Shown here in pieces: positions 47,336 through 56,435 of a stretch of DNA of 64,000 nt. The translations under genes were made by a program, and so were the position numbers. Within the stretch, counting starts at the first letter, position 1, and the number at the start of each line of letters is the position of its first letter. This stretch comes from Bradyrhizobium elkanii USDA 76 (GTDB lineage Bacteria; Pseudomonadota; Alphaproteobacteria; Rhizobiales; Xanthobacteraceae): contig NZ_CP066356.1 in assembly GCF_023278185.1 (NCBI RefSeq), positions 4,146,001 to 4,210,000 of the forward strand. The letters are read 5' to 3'. The notes below the pieces were generated by a model, which worked only from the letters and a program-made list of their open reading frames with translations, had not been told where the DNA came from and did no database searches.

Positions 47336-48622
47336 ATGAGCCGCCGCATCAAGAGAACCACATCGCCGGGCGACCGCGCCAAAGGGCGCGACAAGGGCCG
47401 CGACCGGGACCGCGCCGGCGATCGTGGCAAGAGCGGATCGGCGCAGCGCAGCCGCAAGCCGGACGAGCGCAAATCCGGTGACCGCAAGTCCGGTGAGCGC
47501 AAGTCCGGCGACCGTCCGTTCGCGCACCGCGCGGCCGGAAAGCCGCCGCGCTTTGCCGAGCCGCGCCGCGACCGGCAGGAGCGGGCCGAGCCCGCCATGT
47601 CGAAAACTGCCGCGGCCGAGCAGCCATTGCCAACCAAGGTGCAGACCGTTGTCGTCACCGCCGACGAGAACGGCATGCGCGTCGACCGTTTCCTCGAAGC
47701 GCGGTTTCCGGGCCTCTCGTTCTCCCATATCCAGCGCATCGTCCGGAAGGGCGAGCTCAGGGTCAACGGCAAGCGTGCCGATTCCAAGGACCGGCTCGAG
47801 GAGGGCCAGAGCGTGCGGATTCCGCCGCTGCGGCTCGACACGCCGAAGACGGCCGGCGCGCTCTCCGAGGCCGAGGCGAAGACGCTGCAGGCGCTGAAGG
47901 ACATGACGCTCTACGAAGACGACGACGTGCTGGTGCTGAACAAGCCGGCCGGTCTCGCCGTGCAGGGCGGCTCCGGCATGACGCGCCATGTCGACCAGAT
48001 GCTCGAGGTGATGCGCGATGCCAAGGGGCAGAAGCCGCGGCTGGTGCATCGGCTCGACCGCGAGACCTCGGGCTGCCTCCTGGTCGCCAAGACGCGTTTC
48101 GCCGCCACGCATCTCACCGGCGCATTCCGCCATCGCTCCGCGCGCAAGATCTACTGGGCGCTGGTCGCCGGCGTGCCGAAGCCGAAACAGGGCCGCATCT
48201 CGACCTATCTCGCCAAGGAGGAGAGCGAGGAGGACAGCATCATGCGGATCGCCGAGCATGGAGACGAGGGCGCGAGCCACGCGGTGACCTATTATGCCGT
48301 GGTCGAGACCTCGGCGACCAAGCTCGCCTGGGTGTCGCTCAAACCGGTGACCGGCCGCACCCATCAATTGCGCGCCCATATGGCGCATATCGATCACGCG
48401 ATCGTGGGTGACCCGAAATACTTCAACAAGGAGAACTGGCAGCTGCCCGGCGGCCTGCAAAACCGGCTGCATCTGCTCGCCCGCCGTATCGTGATTCCGC
48501 ACCCGAGGGGCGGCGTGATCGATGCCACCGCGCCGCTGCCGCCGCACATGCTGCAATCCTGGAATCTGCTCGGGCTCGAGGCCGACCGCTTCGACCCGAT
48601 CGAGAACGCGCCCGAGGAGTGA
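47336..48622 (+). CDS. RluC/RluD-type 23S rRNA pseudouridine synthase with a long basic N-terminal tail
   Basis: The enzyme isomerises uridines in 23S rRNA. After a disordered, highly charged N-terminus (about 1-95 of 428), an S4 RNA-binding domain (MRVDRFLEARFPGLSFSHI...) is followed by the catalytic domain with HRLDRETSGCLLVAK (catalytic D241) and GRTHQLRAHM. The tail is encoded partly by three 15-nt tandem repeats at 47465-47509. ATG 47336 (GGAG at about 47322) is preferred over ATG 47309. Which uridines are modified is not clear; RluC is most likely. Confidence 0.9.
   Translation: MSRRIKRTTSPGDRAKGRDKGRDRDRAGDRGKSGSAQRSRKPDERKSGDRKSGERKSGDRPFAHRAAGKPPRFAEPRRDRQERAEPAMSKTAAAEQPLPTKVQTVVVTADENGMRVDRFLEARFPGLSFSHIQRIVRKGELRVNGKRADSKDRLEEGQSVRIPPLRLDTPKTAGALSEAEAKTLQALKDMTLYEDDDVLVLNKPAGLAVQGGSGMTRHVDQMLEVMRDAKGQKPRLVHRLDRETSGCLLVAKTRFAATHLTGAFRHRSARKIYWALVAGVPKPKQGRISTYLAKEESEEDSIMRIAEHGDEGASHAVTYYAVVETSATKLAWVSLKPVTGRTHQLRAHMAHIDHAIVGDPKYFNKENWQLPGGLQNRLHLLARRIVIPHPRGGVIDATAPLPPHMLQSWNLLGLEADRFDPIENAPEE
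47465..47509 (+). repeat. Three 15-nt tandem repeats inside the pseudouridine synthase gene
   Basis: Units 47465-47479, 47480-47494 and 47495-47509 each encode (E/D)RKSG with only third-position or Glu/Asp changes. They add a repeated charged pentapeptide to the disordered tail and are in frame, so expansion or loss would not break the enzyme. Confidence 0.85.
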
Positions 48623-48730
48623 CGGTCGGGCGCCGCTATCCGGCGCGGACAGCAAGAACGATCAAACGGCTCTGCGCTTTGCGGCTATCCTCGCGCGCCG
48701 GCCTATGCCGGCCTGCAACGGAGACTCTCC

Positions 48731-49945
48731 ATGATCGGCACCTGGCTGCGCGTCACGCTTTTCCTGATTGGGTCGGCTGTCGCCGCGGTGACGGCGCAGG
48801 CCGAGACCATCGTGCTCCGCGGCGGCACGCTCTACGCATCGGCCGATGCGGAAGCGCTGCCGGATGCGGTGATCGTGATGACCGACGGCATCATCAGCGC
48901 GGTCGGCAAGTCCGGCGACATCCAGGCGCCGCCGGATGCCCGCGTGATCGATTGCAGCGGCAAGACCATCGTCGCCGGCTTCTGGAACAGCCATGTCCAT
49001 TTCACGCAGAATGTCTGGCGCAACTCCGGCGCAGCGCCGGCCGCGGCGCTGACGCAGCACATGCAGGAGATGCTGACGCGCTGGGGCTTTACGACGGTCT
49101 GGGATCTCGGCTCCGATCCGAGCGACACCTTGCCGCTGCGCAAGCGCATCGCCGCGGGCGAAGTCGCCGGCCCCAACATCCTGTTTGCCGGCAACATCTT
49201 CCCGAAGGGCGGGCACCCCGTCTACATCCCGCGCGAAGTGCAGCTTCCGGAAGTCGCAACGCCCGAGGAGGCCACGAAATGGGCGCGCGACTGGCTGGCT
49301 ATGGGTGAGGACGGCATCAAGCTGTTCACCGGCGCCTTCATGGGCGACAAGCCCGTCGTCAACATGGACCCGGCGATTGCGAAGGCAGCCGTCGATGTGG
49401 CGCATGCGCAGGGCCGGCCGGTGTTCGCGCATCCGCAGAACAAGGTCGGCGTCGAAACGGTGATCCAGGCCGGCGTCGACGTGCTCGCGCACACCACACC
49501 CGGCGAACCCAGCTACACCGGGGATCAGCTGGCGCGGTTCAAGGCGCAGGGGACTGCGCTCGTTCCCACACTGTCGCTGTTCACCACCGTGGTGCTCGAT
49601 CCGAACGTCACCAACCGTCTGGTGGCTTCGACCGTCAACCAGCTCAAGCAGTTTTCGGAGAATGGCGGCACGGTGCTGTTCGGCACCGATGTCGGCTTCA
49701 CCACGCTGTACGACACCACGCAGGAATTTCAGCTGATGCACCGCGTGTTGTCGGAGCGGCAGGTGCTGGCCTCGATGACGACCAATCCGGCAGGGTTCTT
49801 CAAGGCCGCGAGGAAGGGACGGGTGGAGCAGGGCTTCGACGCCGATCTCGTGGTGCTCGACGGCGATCCGCTCGGCGACGTCGGCAATTTCGCGAAAGTG
49901 AGCGCCACCATCCGTGCCGGTCACGTGATCTACCAGAAGCCGTGA
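48731..49945 (+). CDS. Secreted amidohydrolase family protein (1)
   Basis: A metal-dependent hydrolase of the imidazolonepropionase/prolidase-like group. The 404-residue product has a signal peptide (about 1-24), then the binuclear-metal set: H88 and H90 in NSHVHF, K197 in GIKLFTG, H234, H254 and D320 in GTDVG. This group hydrolyses cyclic amides, X-Pro dipeptides or similar; the substrate is unknown. It is about 400 residues, as usual. A second paralogue of this type occurs at 54959-56320. Confidence 0.87.
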   Translation: MIGTWLRVTLFLIGSAVAAVTAQAETIVLRGGTLYASADAEALPDAVIVMTDGIISAVGKSGDIQAPPDARVIDCSGKTIVAGFWNSHVHFTQNVWRNSGAAPAAALTQHMQEMLTRWGFTTVWDLGSDPSDTLPLRKRIAAGEVAGPNILFAGNIFPKGGHPVYIPREVQLPEVATPEEATKWARDWLAMGEDGIKLFTGAFMGDKPVVNMDPAIAKAAVDVAHAQGRPVFAHPQNKVGVETVIQAGVDVLAHTTPGEPSYTGDQLARFKAQGTALVPTLSLFTTVVLDPNVTNRLVASTVNQLKQFSENGGTVLFGTDVGFTTLYDTTQEFQLMHRVLSERQVLASMTTNPAGFFKAARKGRVEQGFDADLVVLDGDPLGDVGNFAKVSATIRAGHVIYQKP

Positions 49946-50033
49946 CGAGGGCGGGGAACTCGCATCTCGGGGGCAGCGTCGACGCATGGTGCGTTCACTT
50001 GAAGCGTTGCTGCCGCGTCACGACATATAGCTG

Positions 50034-50336
50034 ATGAAACGATCCTTGATTATCGGCGGCGTTTTGCTCTGCGCCATGAGTGCGGCGAGCGCGCAATTCC
50101 CTCCGCCCGGCCGCTCGATGTGGGACCCGCCGGTGCCCCAGCCTCCGCCGCCGCCGCGGATCGAGGTGCCGGCCATCCCGAGGATGGATGCACCGACGCA
50201 GCCGAGCCTGCGTTCGCGGCCGCGCAGTTCGTTCGGTGACCGCGTCAGCCGCTGCCTCGACGAGGCTGCCGCCGCCGGCCTGAACCAGGCCGAGCGCGCC
50301 GCCTATTCGCGATCCTGCGCCAACCACCGGGATTAG
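50034..50336 (+). CDS. Small secreted proline-rich hypothetical protein
   Basis: A 100-residue product with a clear signal peptide (1-20, SAASA-Q), a Pro-rich middle (PQPPPPPRIEVPAIP) and a Cys-containing C-terminal helix (CLDEAAAAGLNQAERAAYSRSC) whose two cysteines may form a disulfide. Codon use matches the neighbourhood. I do not recognise a family; similar small proteins occur widely in rhizobia. Probably periplasmic. Confidence 0.6.
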   Translation: MKRSLIIGGVLLCAMSAASAQFPPPGRSMWDPPVPQPPPPPRIEVPAIPRMDAPTQPSLRSRPRSSFGDRVSRCLDEAAAAGLNQAERAAYSRSCANHRD

Positions 50337-50377
50337 GGCAGGGTAATCGCACTTGGAAAGAACTGATTTTTCTGCAC

Positions 50378-50464
50378 CGTCATGGCCGGGCTTGTCCCGG
50401 CCATCCACGTCTTTCTTTGCATGAAACGCAGACGTGGATGCCCGGGACAAGCCCGGGTATGACG
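50378..50464. repeat. 35-nt imperfect inverted repeat with GGGCTTGTCCC motifs
   Basis: Arms 50378-50412 and 50430-50464 are complementary at 32 of 35 positions around a 17-nt centre; each arm includes a Gly/Cys-rich palindromic CCGGGCTTGTCCCGG-like core. I recall this class of element as a frequent intergenic repeat in Bradyrhizobium. It lies between two convergent small genes and may also terminate both. Confidence 0.75.
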
Positions 50465-50488
50465 AGTCGAGCGTGCGAATCTGTTTGG

Positions 50489-50698
50489 CTATCCAAACGG
50501 ACCACTTTGATTGCGTCTCATGATCTTGAGCGTGAGCAGGGCCGCCCCGAGCACAAGAAGCAGGACACCGACGACAATTGTGCTTGTCGATTCGAATGTC
50601 ACACCGACTGCTGTCAGCAAGCAGCCAACAACGATAGCGATGAGCCCACCCAGCTTCTTTACCAGCAGAAGCTGTCCGTCGCTTGTGCGCGCCACCAT
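50489..50698 (-). CDS. Small two-helix membrane protein
   Basis: A 69-residue product from ATG 50698 with GAGG about 6 nt upstream. Two hydrophobic segments, KLGGLIAIVVGCLLTAVGV and TIVVGVLLLVLGAALLTL, are joined by a short polar turn and end in a basic tail (KIMRRNQ), so an inner-membrane hairpin is likely. No family recognised. Longer in-frame starts exist to 50881, but their residues are not membrane-like or conserved in look. Confidence 0.55.
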   Translation of the reverse strand: MVARTSDGQLLLVKKLGGLIAIVVGCLLTAVGVTFESTSTIVVGVLLLVLGAALLTLKIMRRNQSGPFG

Positions 50699-51124
50699 GA
50701 TTAACCTCACTCTGCAAGTGATGCGGTCATTCCACCATCGCCGCTGGCCGGTGCTGCTTGGACCAAGCAGCGGGCTCACACCCGCATACGACAATCGTAC
50801 TCTCGCAGGCCTACGATGGAAATCGCTCGTTGCTGATGACTTCATTTTTGATTCAATTGCGTCGCGCGGGCGATTGGACAATCTTGCTTACCTAGCCGCG
50901 CCGAAACGTCGCATGGCTATATCGAGTGTCGCATCGCGCAACGGCGCTGCAATTCCGCGACATGCAATGCGTTTAGCGCATTTGTCGTAAAGTGTTCTGG
51001 ACCAACGCAAGCATTGCAAAGGCTGTGGGAGCGGATCGTTGACTCCGCGGTTTTTTGGGAGCCTACTTCTGGTTGCCGACTAGAAGACCTGATGCAATAA
51101 GGTCGAAATCCGGAAGGAGTGCCA
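50699..51124. other. 425-bp intergenic region upstream of glutaminase
   Basis: No gene is supportable. A 9-bp perfect palindrome with a one-base centre lies at 50753-50771, 55 nt upstream of the small membrane protein, and could be an operator. TTGACT at 51039-51044 is a possible -35 for the glutaminase gene, but the matching -10 (CCTACT, 51062-51067) is poor. GGAAGGAG at 51112-51119 is the glutaminase ribosome-binding site. Confidence 0.45.
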
Positions 51125-52123
51125 ATGTGGCCGCCTTCGATCGCGGAACAAGCGGAGCGGCCCTACATCTCGACTGGGCACTTGCCCAAGCCCGAGATGG
51201 TGCAGGAGCTCGTGTCTCAAGCGCATCTGCGCTTCAAGCCGAACAGCGAAGGGACCAATTCGCAGGTTTATCCGGCCCTGGCCAGGGTGCCGAGTGAACT
51301 GTTCGGCGTCTGCGTGGCCGGTACCAGCGGGCGCGTCTACGGCGCCGGCGATATCGAATACGAATTCTCGATCATGAGTGTATCGAAGCCATTCGTATTC
51401 GCATTGGTGTGCGAGGCCATCGGCCCTGAAGAGGCTCGCGCAAGACTGGGCGCGAACGCGACCGGGCTGCCGTTCAATTCGCTGGCGGCGATCGAGCATG
51501 GCGCCGGGCGCACCAACCCGATGGTGAACGCAGGCGCGATCGCGACCACAAGCCTCGTGCCGGGTTCGAGCGCGGAAGAGCAATGGCGGTTCATCCATGA
51601 CGGCCTCTCGCGCTTCGCGGGCCGCAAGCTTTCGCTCAACGAGGAAGTCTACGCATCGGCATCCAAGACCAATTTTCGCAACCGAAGCATCGCGCGGCTG
51701 CTGGAGAGCTACGACCGGATCTACTGCGACGCCAGGCAGGCGACCGATCTCTACACCCGGCAGTGTTCGCTGAACGTGAGCGCCAGGGACCTGGCCGTGA
51801 TGGGGGCGACGCTGGCCGATGGTGGCGTGAATCCGGTGACCCGGCAGCGGGTGGTCGATGCGGCCGTGTGCCACTATGCATTGGCCGTCATGGTCACGGC
51901 CGGACTGTATGAGACGTCGGGCGACTGGCTGTACGACATCGGTCTGCCCGGCAAAAGCGGCATCGGTGGCGGTATCGTCGCGGTGTCTCCGGGAAAGGGT
52001 GGATTCGGCACTTTCGGGCCGCCACTGGATGCGGCCGGCAACAGCGTGCGAGGGCAGCTCGCCGCGAAGTTCCTGTCGCAGAGACTGGGCATGGATCTGT
52101 TCGTGTCCCAACCGGACGAGTGA
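51125..52123 (+). CDS. glsA: Glutaminase A
   Basis: Glutaminase hydrolyses L-glutamine to glutamate and ammonia. The 332-residue protein has the serine-dependent beta-lactamase-like fold; catalytic S85 and K88 are in SIMSVSKPF, and NPMVNAGAIATTS and SLNVSARDLAVMGATLADGG are family blocks. ATG 51125 sits 5 nt after a GGAAGGAG; the overlapping GTG 51119 lies inside that site and is rejected as the start. The MFS gene follows after 71 nt on the same strand. Confidence 0.92.
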   Translation: MWPPSIAEQAERPYISTGHLPKPEMVQELVSQAHLRFKPNSEGTNSQVYPALARVPSELFGVCVAGTSGRVYGAGDIEYEFSIMSVSKPFVFALVCEAIGPEEARARLGANATGLPFNSLAAIEHGAGRTNPMVNAGAIATTSLVPGSSAEEQWRFIHDGLSRFAGRKLSLNEEVYASASKTNFRNRSIARLLESYDRIYCDARQATDLYTRQCSLNVSARDLAVMGATLADGGVNPVTRQRVVDAAVCHYALAVMVTAGLYETSGDWLYDIGLPGKSGIGGGIVAVSPGKGGFGTFGPPLDAAGNSVRGQLAAKFLSQRLGMDLFVSQPDE

Positions 52124-52194
52124 AACCAGATGCTGTGAGGATCGGTGGAGCTGTCGCTCGATCGATCGCAACACCAGGCAGGTTGGAGGACGCG

Positions 52195-53847
52195 ATGGCA
52201 ACGCAAGCGATCTCGATCGGCGACATTCAACAGGAAGAGCGCGCATCATGGGTGCCCATGATTGCGATTGCGGTCGGCCAGATGATCATGTCGTTCAACG
52301 TCGCGTCGTTGCCGGTTGCGATGGGGGGAATGGTGGCCAGCTTCGGCGTGCCGCCGACCACGGTCGCGACCGGAATCGTGGCTTACTCGATGCTCGTGGC
52401 CGGGTTCGTGATGCTTGGCGCCAAGCTCGCCCAAAGGTTCGGGGCGGTGCAGGTATTTCGCGGTGCCGTCGTGCTTTTTCTGATAGCGCAGATCGCGATG
52501 ACGTTCAGCCCCACGGCCTCCGTCATGATTTCCGCTCAGGCGCTTTGCGGCGCTGCGGGCGCGGTGATCGTGCCCTCGCTCGTCGCGCTGATTGCCGAGA
52601 ACTATGCTGGACGCCAGCAGGCGAGCGCCCTTGGTGCGCTGGGTTCGGCAAGGGCCGCCGCCGGCGTGCTGGCATTTGTCGTCGGTGGGTTGCTCGGCAC
52701 CTATATCGGCTGGCGCCCGGCGTTTGCAATTCTCATCGTCGCCTCGGCGATCGCTTTCGCTCTGAGTTTTCGCTTGCGGCCCGACCACGGTCGCGCGGAT
52801 GTCCAGATCGATCTGATCGGCGTCGCTCTAGCTGCGAGCGCAATCATTTTCATCAGCTTCGGATTCAATAATCTGAACGGTTGGGGGGTGATCCTGGCGA
52901 CCCCCAACGCGCCGTTTGACTTGCTGGGCGTCTCGCCGGCGCCGATCCTGATCGTGCTCGGCACCGTGCTCGGGCAGGCATTCCTGATGTGGACGCATCG
53001 GCAACAGTCCGCGGAGAAGACGCCCCTGCTGGCGTTGGAGGTGATCGACTCGCCGGAGGAGAGGTGTGCGGTCTACGCATTATTCGCGGTCGTGGCGCTC
53101 GAGGCCGCGCTGAACTTCACGGTGCCGCTCTACATTCAGATCGTGCAGGGACGCTCGCCAATCGCGACGGCGATCGCGATGATGCCGTTCAATCTGACCG
53201 TCTTTCTCTCGGCGATGCTGATCGTCAATCTCTACGACAAACTGACGCCCCGCCAGATCGGACGCTTTGGCTTCGGCCTCTGCACCGTTGCGTTGCTGTG
53301 GCTCGCCTTCGTCGTGCGCAACGACTGGAGCGAGATTCCCGTTCTCCTTGGCCTCGTGCTGTTCGGCATTGGCCAGGGCTCGCTGGTGACACTGCTGTTC
53401 AACGTTCTGGTCACGGCTTCGCCCAAGGCGTTGGCCGGGGATGTCGGGTCTTTGCGCGGAACCACGCAGAATCTGGCGGCTGCCGTCGGCACCGCGGTGG
53501 CCGGAGCTCTGCTGGTCGGTCTTTTGAGCACGATCGCGCTCGGCAGGATCGCGGCCAGTCCGGTGCTGACCAACGAGCTTCAGAGCCAGGTTGACCTCAG
53601 CAACATCACCTTCGTCAGCAATGACCGGCTGCGCAGTGTGCTCGAAGGCACGAGCGGTACGCCGCAGCAGGTCGAGGAAGCCGTCCGGGTCAACACCGAA
53701 GCGCGCCTGCGCGCTTTGAAGATCGGATTGTTGATCATGGCCGGCCTCGCACTGCTTGCTGTCATTCCGGCGGGACGGTTGCCGAATTACCGGCCGGGCG
53801 AAATACCGGACGACGGAGCGACCGGCGAACGCGAGCGATCGGCCTGA
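52195..53847 (+). CDS. MFS transporter (DHA2-like)
   Basis: A 550-residue major-facilitator protein with about 14 membrane helices, probably a proton-coupled drug/metabolite exporter of the DHA2 type. Helix-2/3 motif region LGAKLAQRFGAVQVFRG and a motif C-like GSARAAAGVLAFVVGGLLG are visible. A non-membrane loop (about 475-515, DLSNITFVSNDRLRSVL) precedes the last helix. ATG 52195 has TTGGAGGA just upstream; a longer in-frame start at 52120 overlaps glsA. No partner membrane-fusion gene is adjacent. Confidence 0.87.
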   Translation: MATQAISIGDIQQEERASWVPMIAIAVGQMIMSFNVASLPVAMGGMVASFGVPPTTVATGIVAYSMLVAGFVMLGAKLAQRFGAVQVFRGAVVLFLIAQIAMTFSPTASVMISAQALCGAAGAVIVPSLVALIAENYAGRQQASALGALGSARAAAGVLAFVVGGLLGTYIGWRPAFAILIVASAIAFALSFRLRPDHGRADVQIDLIGVALAASAIIFISFGFNNLNGWGVILATPNAPFDLLGVSPAPILIVLGTVLGQAFLMWTHRQQSAEKTPLLALEVIDSPEERCAVYALFAVVALEAALNFTVPLYIQIVQGRSPIATAIAMMPFNLTVFLSAMLIVNLYDKLTPRQIGRFGFGLCTVALLWLAFVVRNDWSEIPVLLGLVLFGIGQGSLVTLLFNVLVTASPKALAGDVGSLRGTTQNLAAAVGTAVAGALLVGLLSTIALGRIAASPVLTNELQSQVDLSNITFVSNDRLRSVLEGTSGTPQQVEEAVRVNTEARLRALKIGLLIMAGLALLAVIPAGRLPNYRPGEIPDDGATGERERSA

Positions 53848-53906
53848 TCGGGATGCTGGCCGCCGCTGAGCAGCAAGGTCTCTGCACAACAAACGAGGTG
53901 CCGGAT

Positions 53907-54191
53907 ATGGATGAACTCGACCGTCGGATCGTGCTCCGGAAAATGCTCGGCGGCGTCGCTGCTGTTGGTCTCGGAACAGGCTTGCTGACGCAAGCGGCCA
54001 AAGCGCTGCCGCTGGCCCCTGAAGATGCCCTCGTGGCGAAGACGGATGATCCGGAGCGGCCGCTTCATATGGTCGTCGCCCGGCCACCACCGCGCCCGCG
54101 TCCTCCGCCACCACGCCGCCGCTGGCATCGCCGGCGCCGCTGGACCTGTTGGTGGCACAGAGGTCGCCGCCGCTGCGGATGGCGGTGGTGA
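53907..54191 (+). CDS. Tat-type small protein with Arg/Trp/Cys-rich C-terminus
   Basis: The 94-residue product begins with a twin-arginine-like signal (R6-R7 in DRRIVLRK, hydrophobic 13-30, AKA at 31-33). The C-terminal 38 residues hold 15 Arg, 6 Trp, a Pro-rich stretch and two cysteines (C81, C90) in CWWHRGRRRCGWRW. Similar tails have been labelled protamine-like in rhizobial annotations, from memory. GAGG at 53894-53897 fits ATG 53907. A cationic, possibly disulfide-bonded exported peptide is likely; role unknown. It lies between the MFS and HdeD-like genes. Confidence 0.65.
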   Translation: MDELDRRIVLRKMLGGVAAVGLGTGLLTQAAKALPLAPEDALVAKTDDPERPLHMVVARPPPRPRPPPPRRRWHRRRRWTCWWHRGRRRCGWRW

Positions 54192-54276
54192 CGTCAGGCA
54201 CAAGCTTCGGCAGCTCGAGTGGCGCGGCCTGGAACGCGCGACCGTGCCATGGCTGCCTGGGATCAGGGAGGACGAC

Positions 54277-54840
54277 ATGGCTACCTATGAGAACAGTTCC
54301 ACGATGCTCCGCGGGCTGCCTGGCCCGCCTTTATGGGTCTGCGTTCTGCTCGGCCTCGTCATGATCGCCGCGGGCCTTCTGGTTCTGGGAGACGTCGTGC
54401 TTTTCACCGTGATCAGCGCCATCTTTATCGGCTGGACCGCCATCGTTGCCGGCGGGTTCGAAATCCTGCACGCCTTCTGGACCAAGGGCTGGGGTGGATT
54501 CGTGTGGCAGCTTCTGCTCGGAGTGCTCTACCTCGCCTGCGGAATCGTCCTGCTCAGCCAGCCGGTGGCGAGTGCGCTGCTCCTGACCTATGCCCTCGGT
54601 CTCATGCTTTTGGTCTCCGGGATTGTGCGCATGCTGGTCGGCATCGGCCATTGGCAGCAGTCCGGCTGGATCATGCTGGCGTCCGGTCTGTTTGGCGTCC
54701 TGGCCGGCCTCGTCATTCTGACGGGATTTCCGGCCACCGGGCTGTGGGTGCTCGGGCTGCTGCTGGGGATCGATCTGTTGTCCCATGGCATCGGATGGCT
54801 GAGCTACGCTTTGCAGCCTGCCGCCAGAGCGGCTCAATAG
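54277..54840 (+). CDS. HdeD family (DUF308) integral membrane protein
   Basis: The 187-residue protein has about six membrane helices in the DUF308 repeat pattern (VLGDVVLFTVISAIFIGW, GIVLLSQPVASALLLTYALG, VILTGFPATGLWVLGLLLGI). HdeD is linked to acid tolerance in E. coli; rhizobial members are uncharacterised. GGGAGG at 54266-54271 supports ATG 54277; longer in-frame starts overlap the small Arg/Trp gene and are not hydrophobic. Confidence 0.85.
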   Translation: MATYENSSTMLRGLPGPPLWVCVLLGLVMIAAGLLVLGDVVLFTVISAIFIGWTAIVAGGFEILHAFWTKGWGGFVWQLLLGVLYLACGIVLLSQPVASALLLTYALGLMLLVSGIVRMLVGIGHWQQSGWIMLASGLFGVLAGLVILTGFPATGLWVLGLLLGIDLLSHGIGWLSYALQPAARAAQ

Positions 54841-54958
54841 GCCGTCGATCCTCCAGGGAGCAGCAGAACTCTCACCAATAGCTGAAATCAGGTCGGTCCC
54901 TCGCGCACAGCGAGATCAATGAAGGTCTCGCGCGATGCGCCATCGGCGGAGAGTGGAC

Positions 54959-56320
54959 ATGTCGGGTTTGAGGAAGAGCGTCAGGGTTTCGGCGCTGGTT
55001 GCGTCGATTGCGATGAGCCTCGTCGCCTCGCGGCCGGCGCAGGCTCAGCAGGATGGTGGCGTGCTGTTCCAGAATGTACGCATTTTCGATGGCAAGAATG
55101 GCGCGCTGTCCGGGCCGTCCAATGTGCTGATCCGGAACAACAAGATCGAGAAGATTTCGACTGCGGCGATCACGGCCGACGCGCAGGTGATCGCCGGCGA
55201 TGGACGGGTGCTGATGCCCGGGCTGATCGACGCGCATTGGCATGCGTTGCTGGTACGCCCGACGCCGGCGGCCGTGATGGCCAGCGACGTCGGCTACACC
55301 AATCTTCTTGCGGCCGCCGAGGCAACGGCGACGCTCATGCGAGGCTTCACCACCATTCGCGACATGGGCGGGCCGGCCTTTTCCCTCAAGCGGGCGATCG
55401 ACGAGGGTCTCGTCGTCGGTCCTCGCATCTACCCATCCGGTGCCATGATCACCATCACCGGCGGCCATGGCGACTTCCGGCAGCTGTCCGATCTGCCCAG
55501 AACGATCGGCGGCATGCTCAGCCGCATGGAGAGGATTGGTGGCGCCATGGTCGCGGACAGCCCGGATGAAGTCCGCGTCCGCGCGCGCGAGCAACTCATG
55601 CAGGGGGCGACGCAGGTCAAGCTCACGGCGGGCGGTGGGGTGGCGTCGCCGTTCAGTCCGCTCGACGTGTCCACGTTTACTGAACCGGAGTTGCGTGCCG
55701 CGGTGGATGCTGCCGAGAACTGGGGTACCTATGTCGCCGTACACGCCTATACCTCGGTCGCGATCCAGCGATCGATCGCAGCGGGGGTCAAGTGCATCGA
55801 GCACGGTCATTTGATGGACGACGCGTCGGCCCGCCTGATGGCCGAGAAGGGAATTTGGCTGAGCACACAGCCCTTCCTCGATCTGTCGGGCGCAAGTGCC
55901 CTTGGGCCTGCGGAGCAGGACAAGATGCGGCAGGTCGTTGCCGGCACCGACAGGGTCTACGGCTTTGCCAAGAAGTACAAGTTGAAGACGGCCTTCGGTA
56001 CCGACGTCTTGTTCTCGCAAGCGCTCGCTGACCGGCAAGGCGCCATGCTGACTGCCCTCACGCGATGGTACACGCCGGCTGAAGCGCTCATCATGGCGAC
56101 ATCGACGAATGCCGAATTGCTTGCTCTGTCCGGGCTTCGAAATCCATATTCGGGCAAGCTGGGCGTGGTGGAGGAAGGTGCGCTCGCCGACCTTCTGCTG
56201 GTCGAAGGCAATCCGATCGACAACATCAAGCTGATCGAAGATCCGGCAAAGAACTTCCTGGTCATCATGAAGGATGGAAAGGTCTACAAGAATCTTCTTG
56301 GTGGTGACCGGAACAAGTAG
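54959..56320 (+). CDS. Secreted amidohydrolase family protein (2)
   Basis: A 453-residue paralogue of the amidohydrolase at 48731. It has a signal peptide (about 1-30, AQA-QQ), H93 and H95 in DAHWHALL, K221 in QVKLTAGGG, H262, H282/H284 in EHGHL and D349 in FGTDV, a full binuclear-metal site. It most resembles imidazolonepropionase-like/Xaa-Pro dipeptidase enzymes annotated across soil bacteria. ATG 54959 has GGAGAG at 54948-54953. Substrate unknown. Confidence 0.88.
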   Translation: MSGLRKSVRVSALVASIAMSLVASRPAQAQQDGGVLFQNVRIFDGKNGALSGPSNVLIRNNKIEKISTAAITADAQVIAGDGRVLMPGLIDAHWHALLVRPTPAAVMASDVGYTNLLAAAEATATLMRGFTTIRDMGGPAFSLKRAIDEGLVVGPRIYPSGAMITITGGHGDFRQLSDLPRTIGGMLSRMERIGGAMVADSPDEVRVRAREQLMQGATQVKLTAGGGVASPFSPLDVSTFTEPELRAAVDAAENWGTYVAVHAYTSVAIQRSIAAGVKCIEHGHLMDDASARLMAEKGIWLSTQPFLDLSGASALGPAEQDKMRQVVAGTDRVYGFAKKYKLKTAFGTDVLFSQALADRQGAMLTALTRWYTPAEALIMATSTNAELLALSGLRNPYSGKLGVVEEGALADLLLVEGNPIDNIKLIEDPAKNFLVIMKDGKVYKNLLGGDRNK

Positions 56321-56435
56321 GCGGACATGATCACAAGGTGGGCAAGCGGCAGCGTCAAAGCATCGGCTTGTAGCCGATATGGCTGCCGACGTTGGCCGGT
56401 GGAGCAGCGATCGCCGGAAGGGCAAAGGCAGTCTG

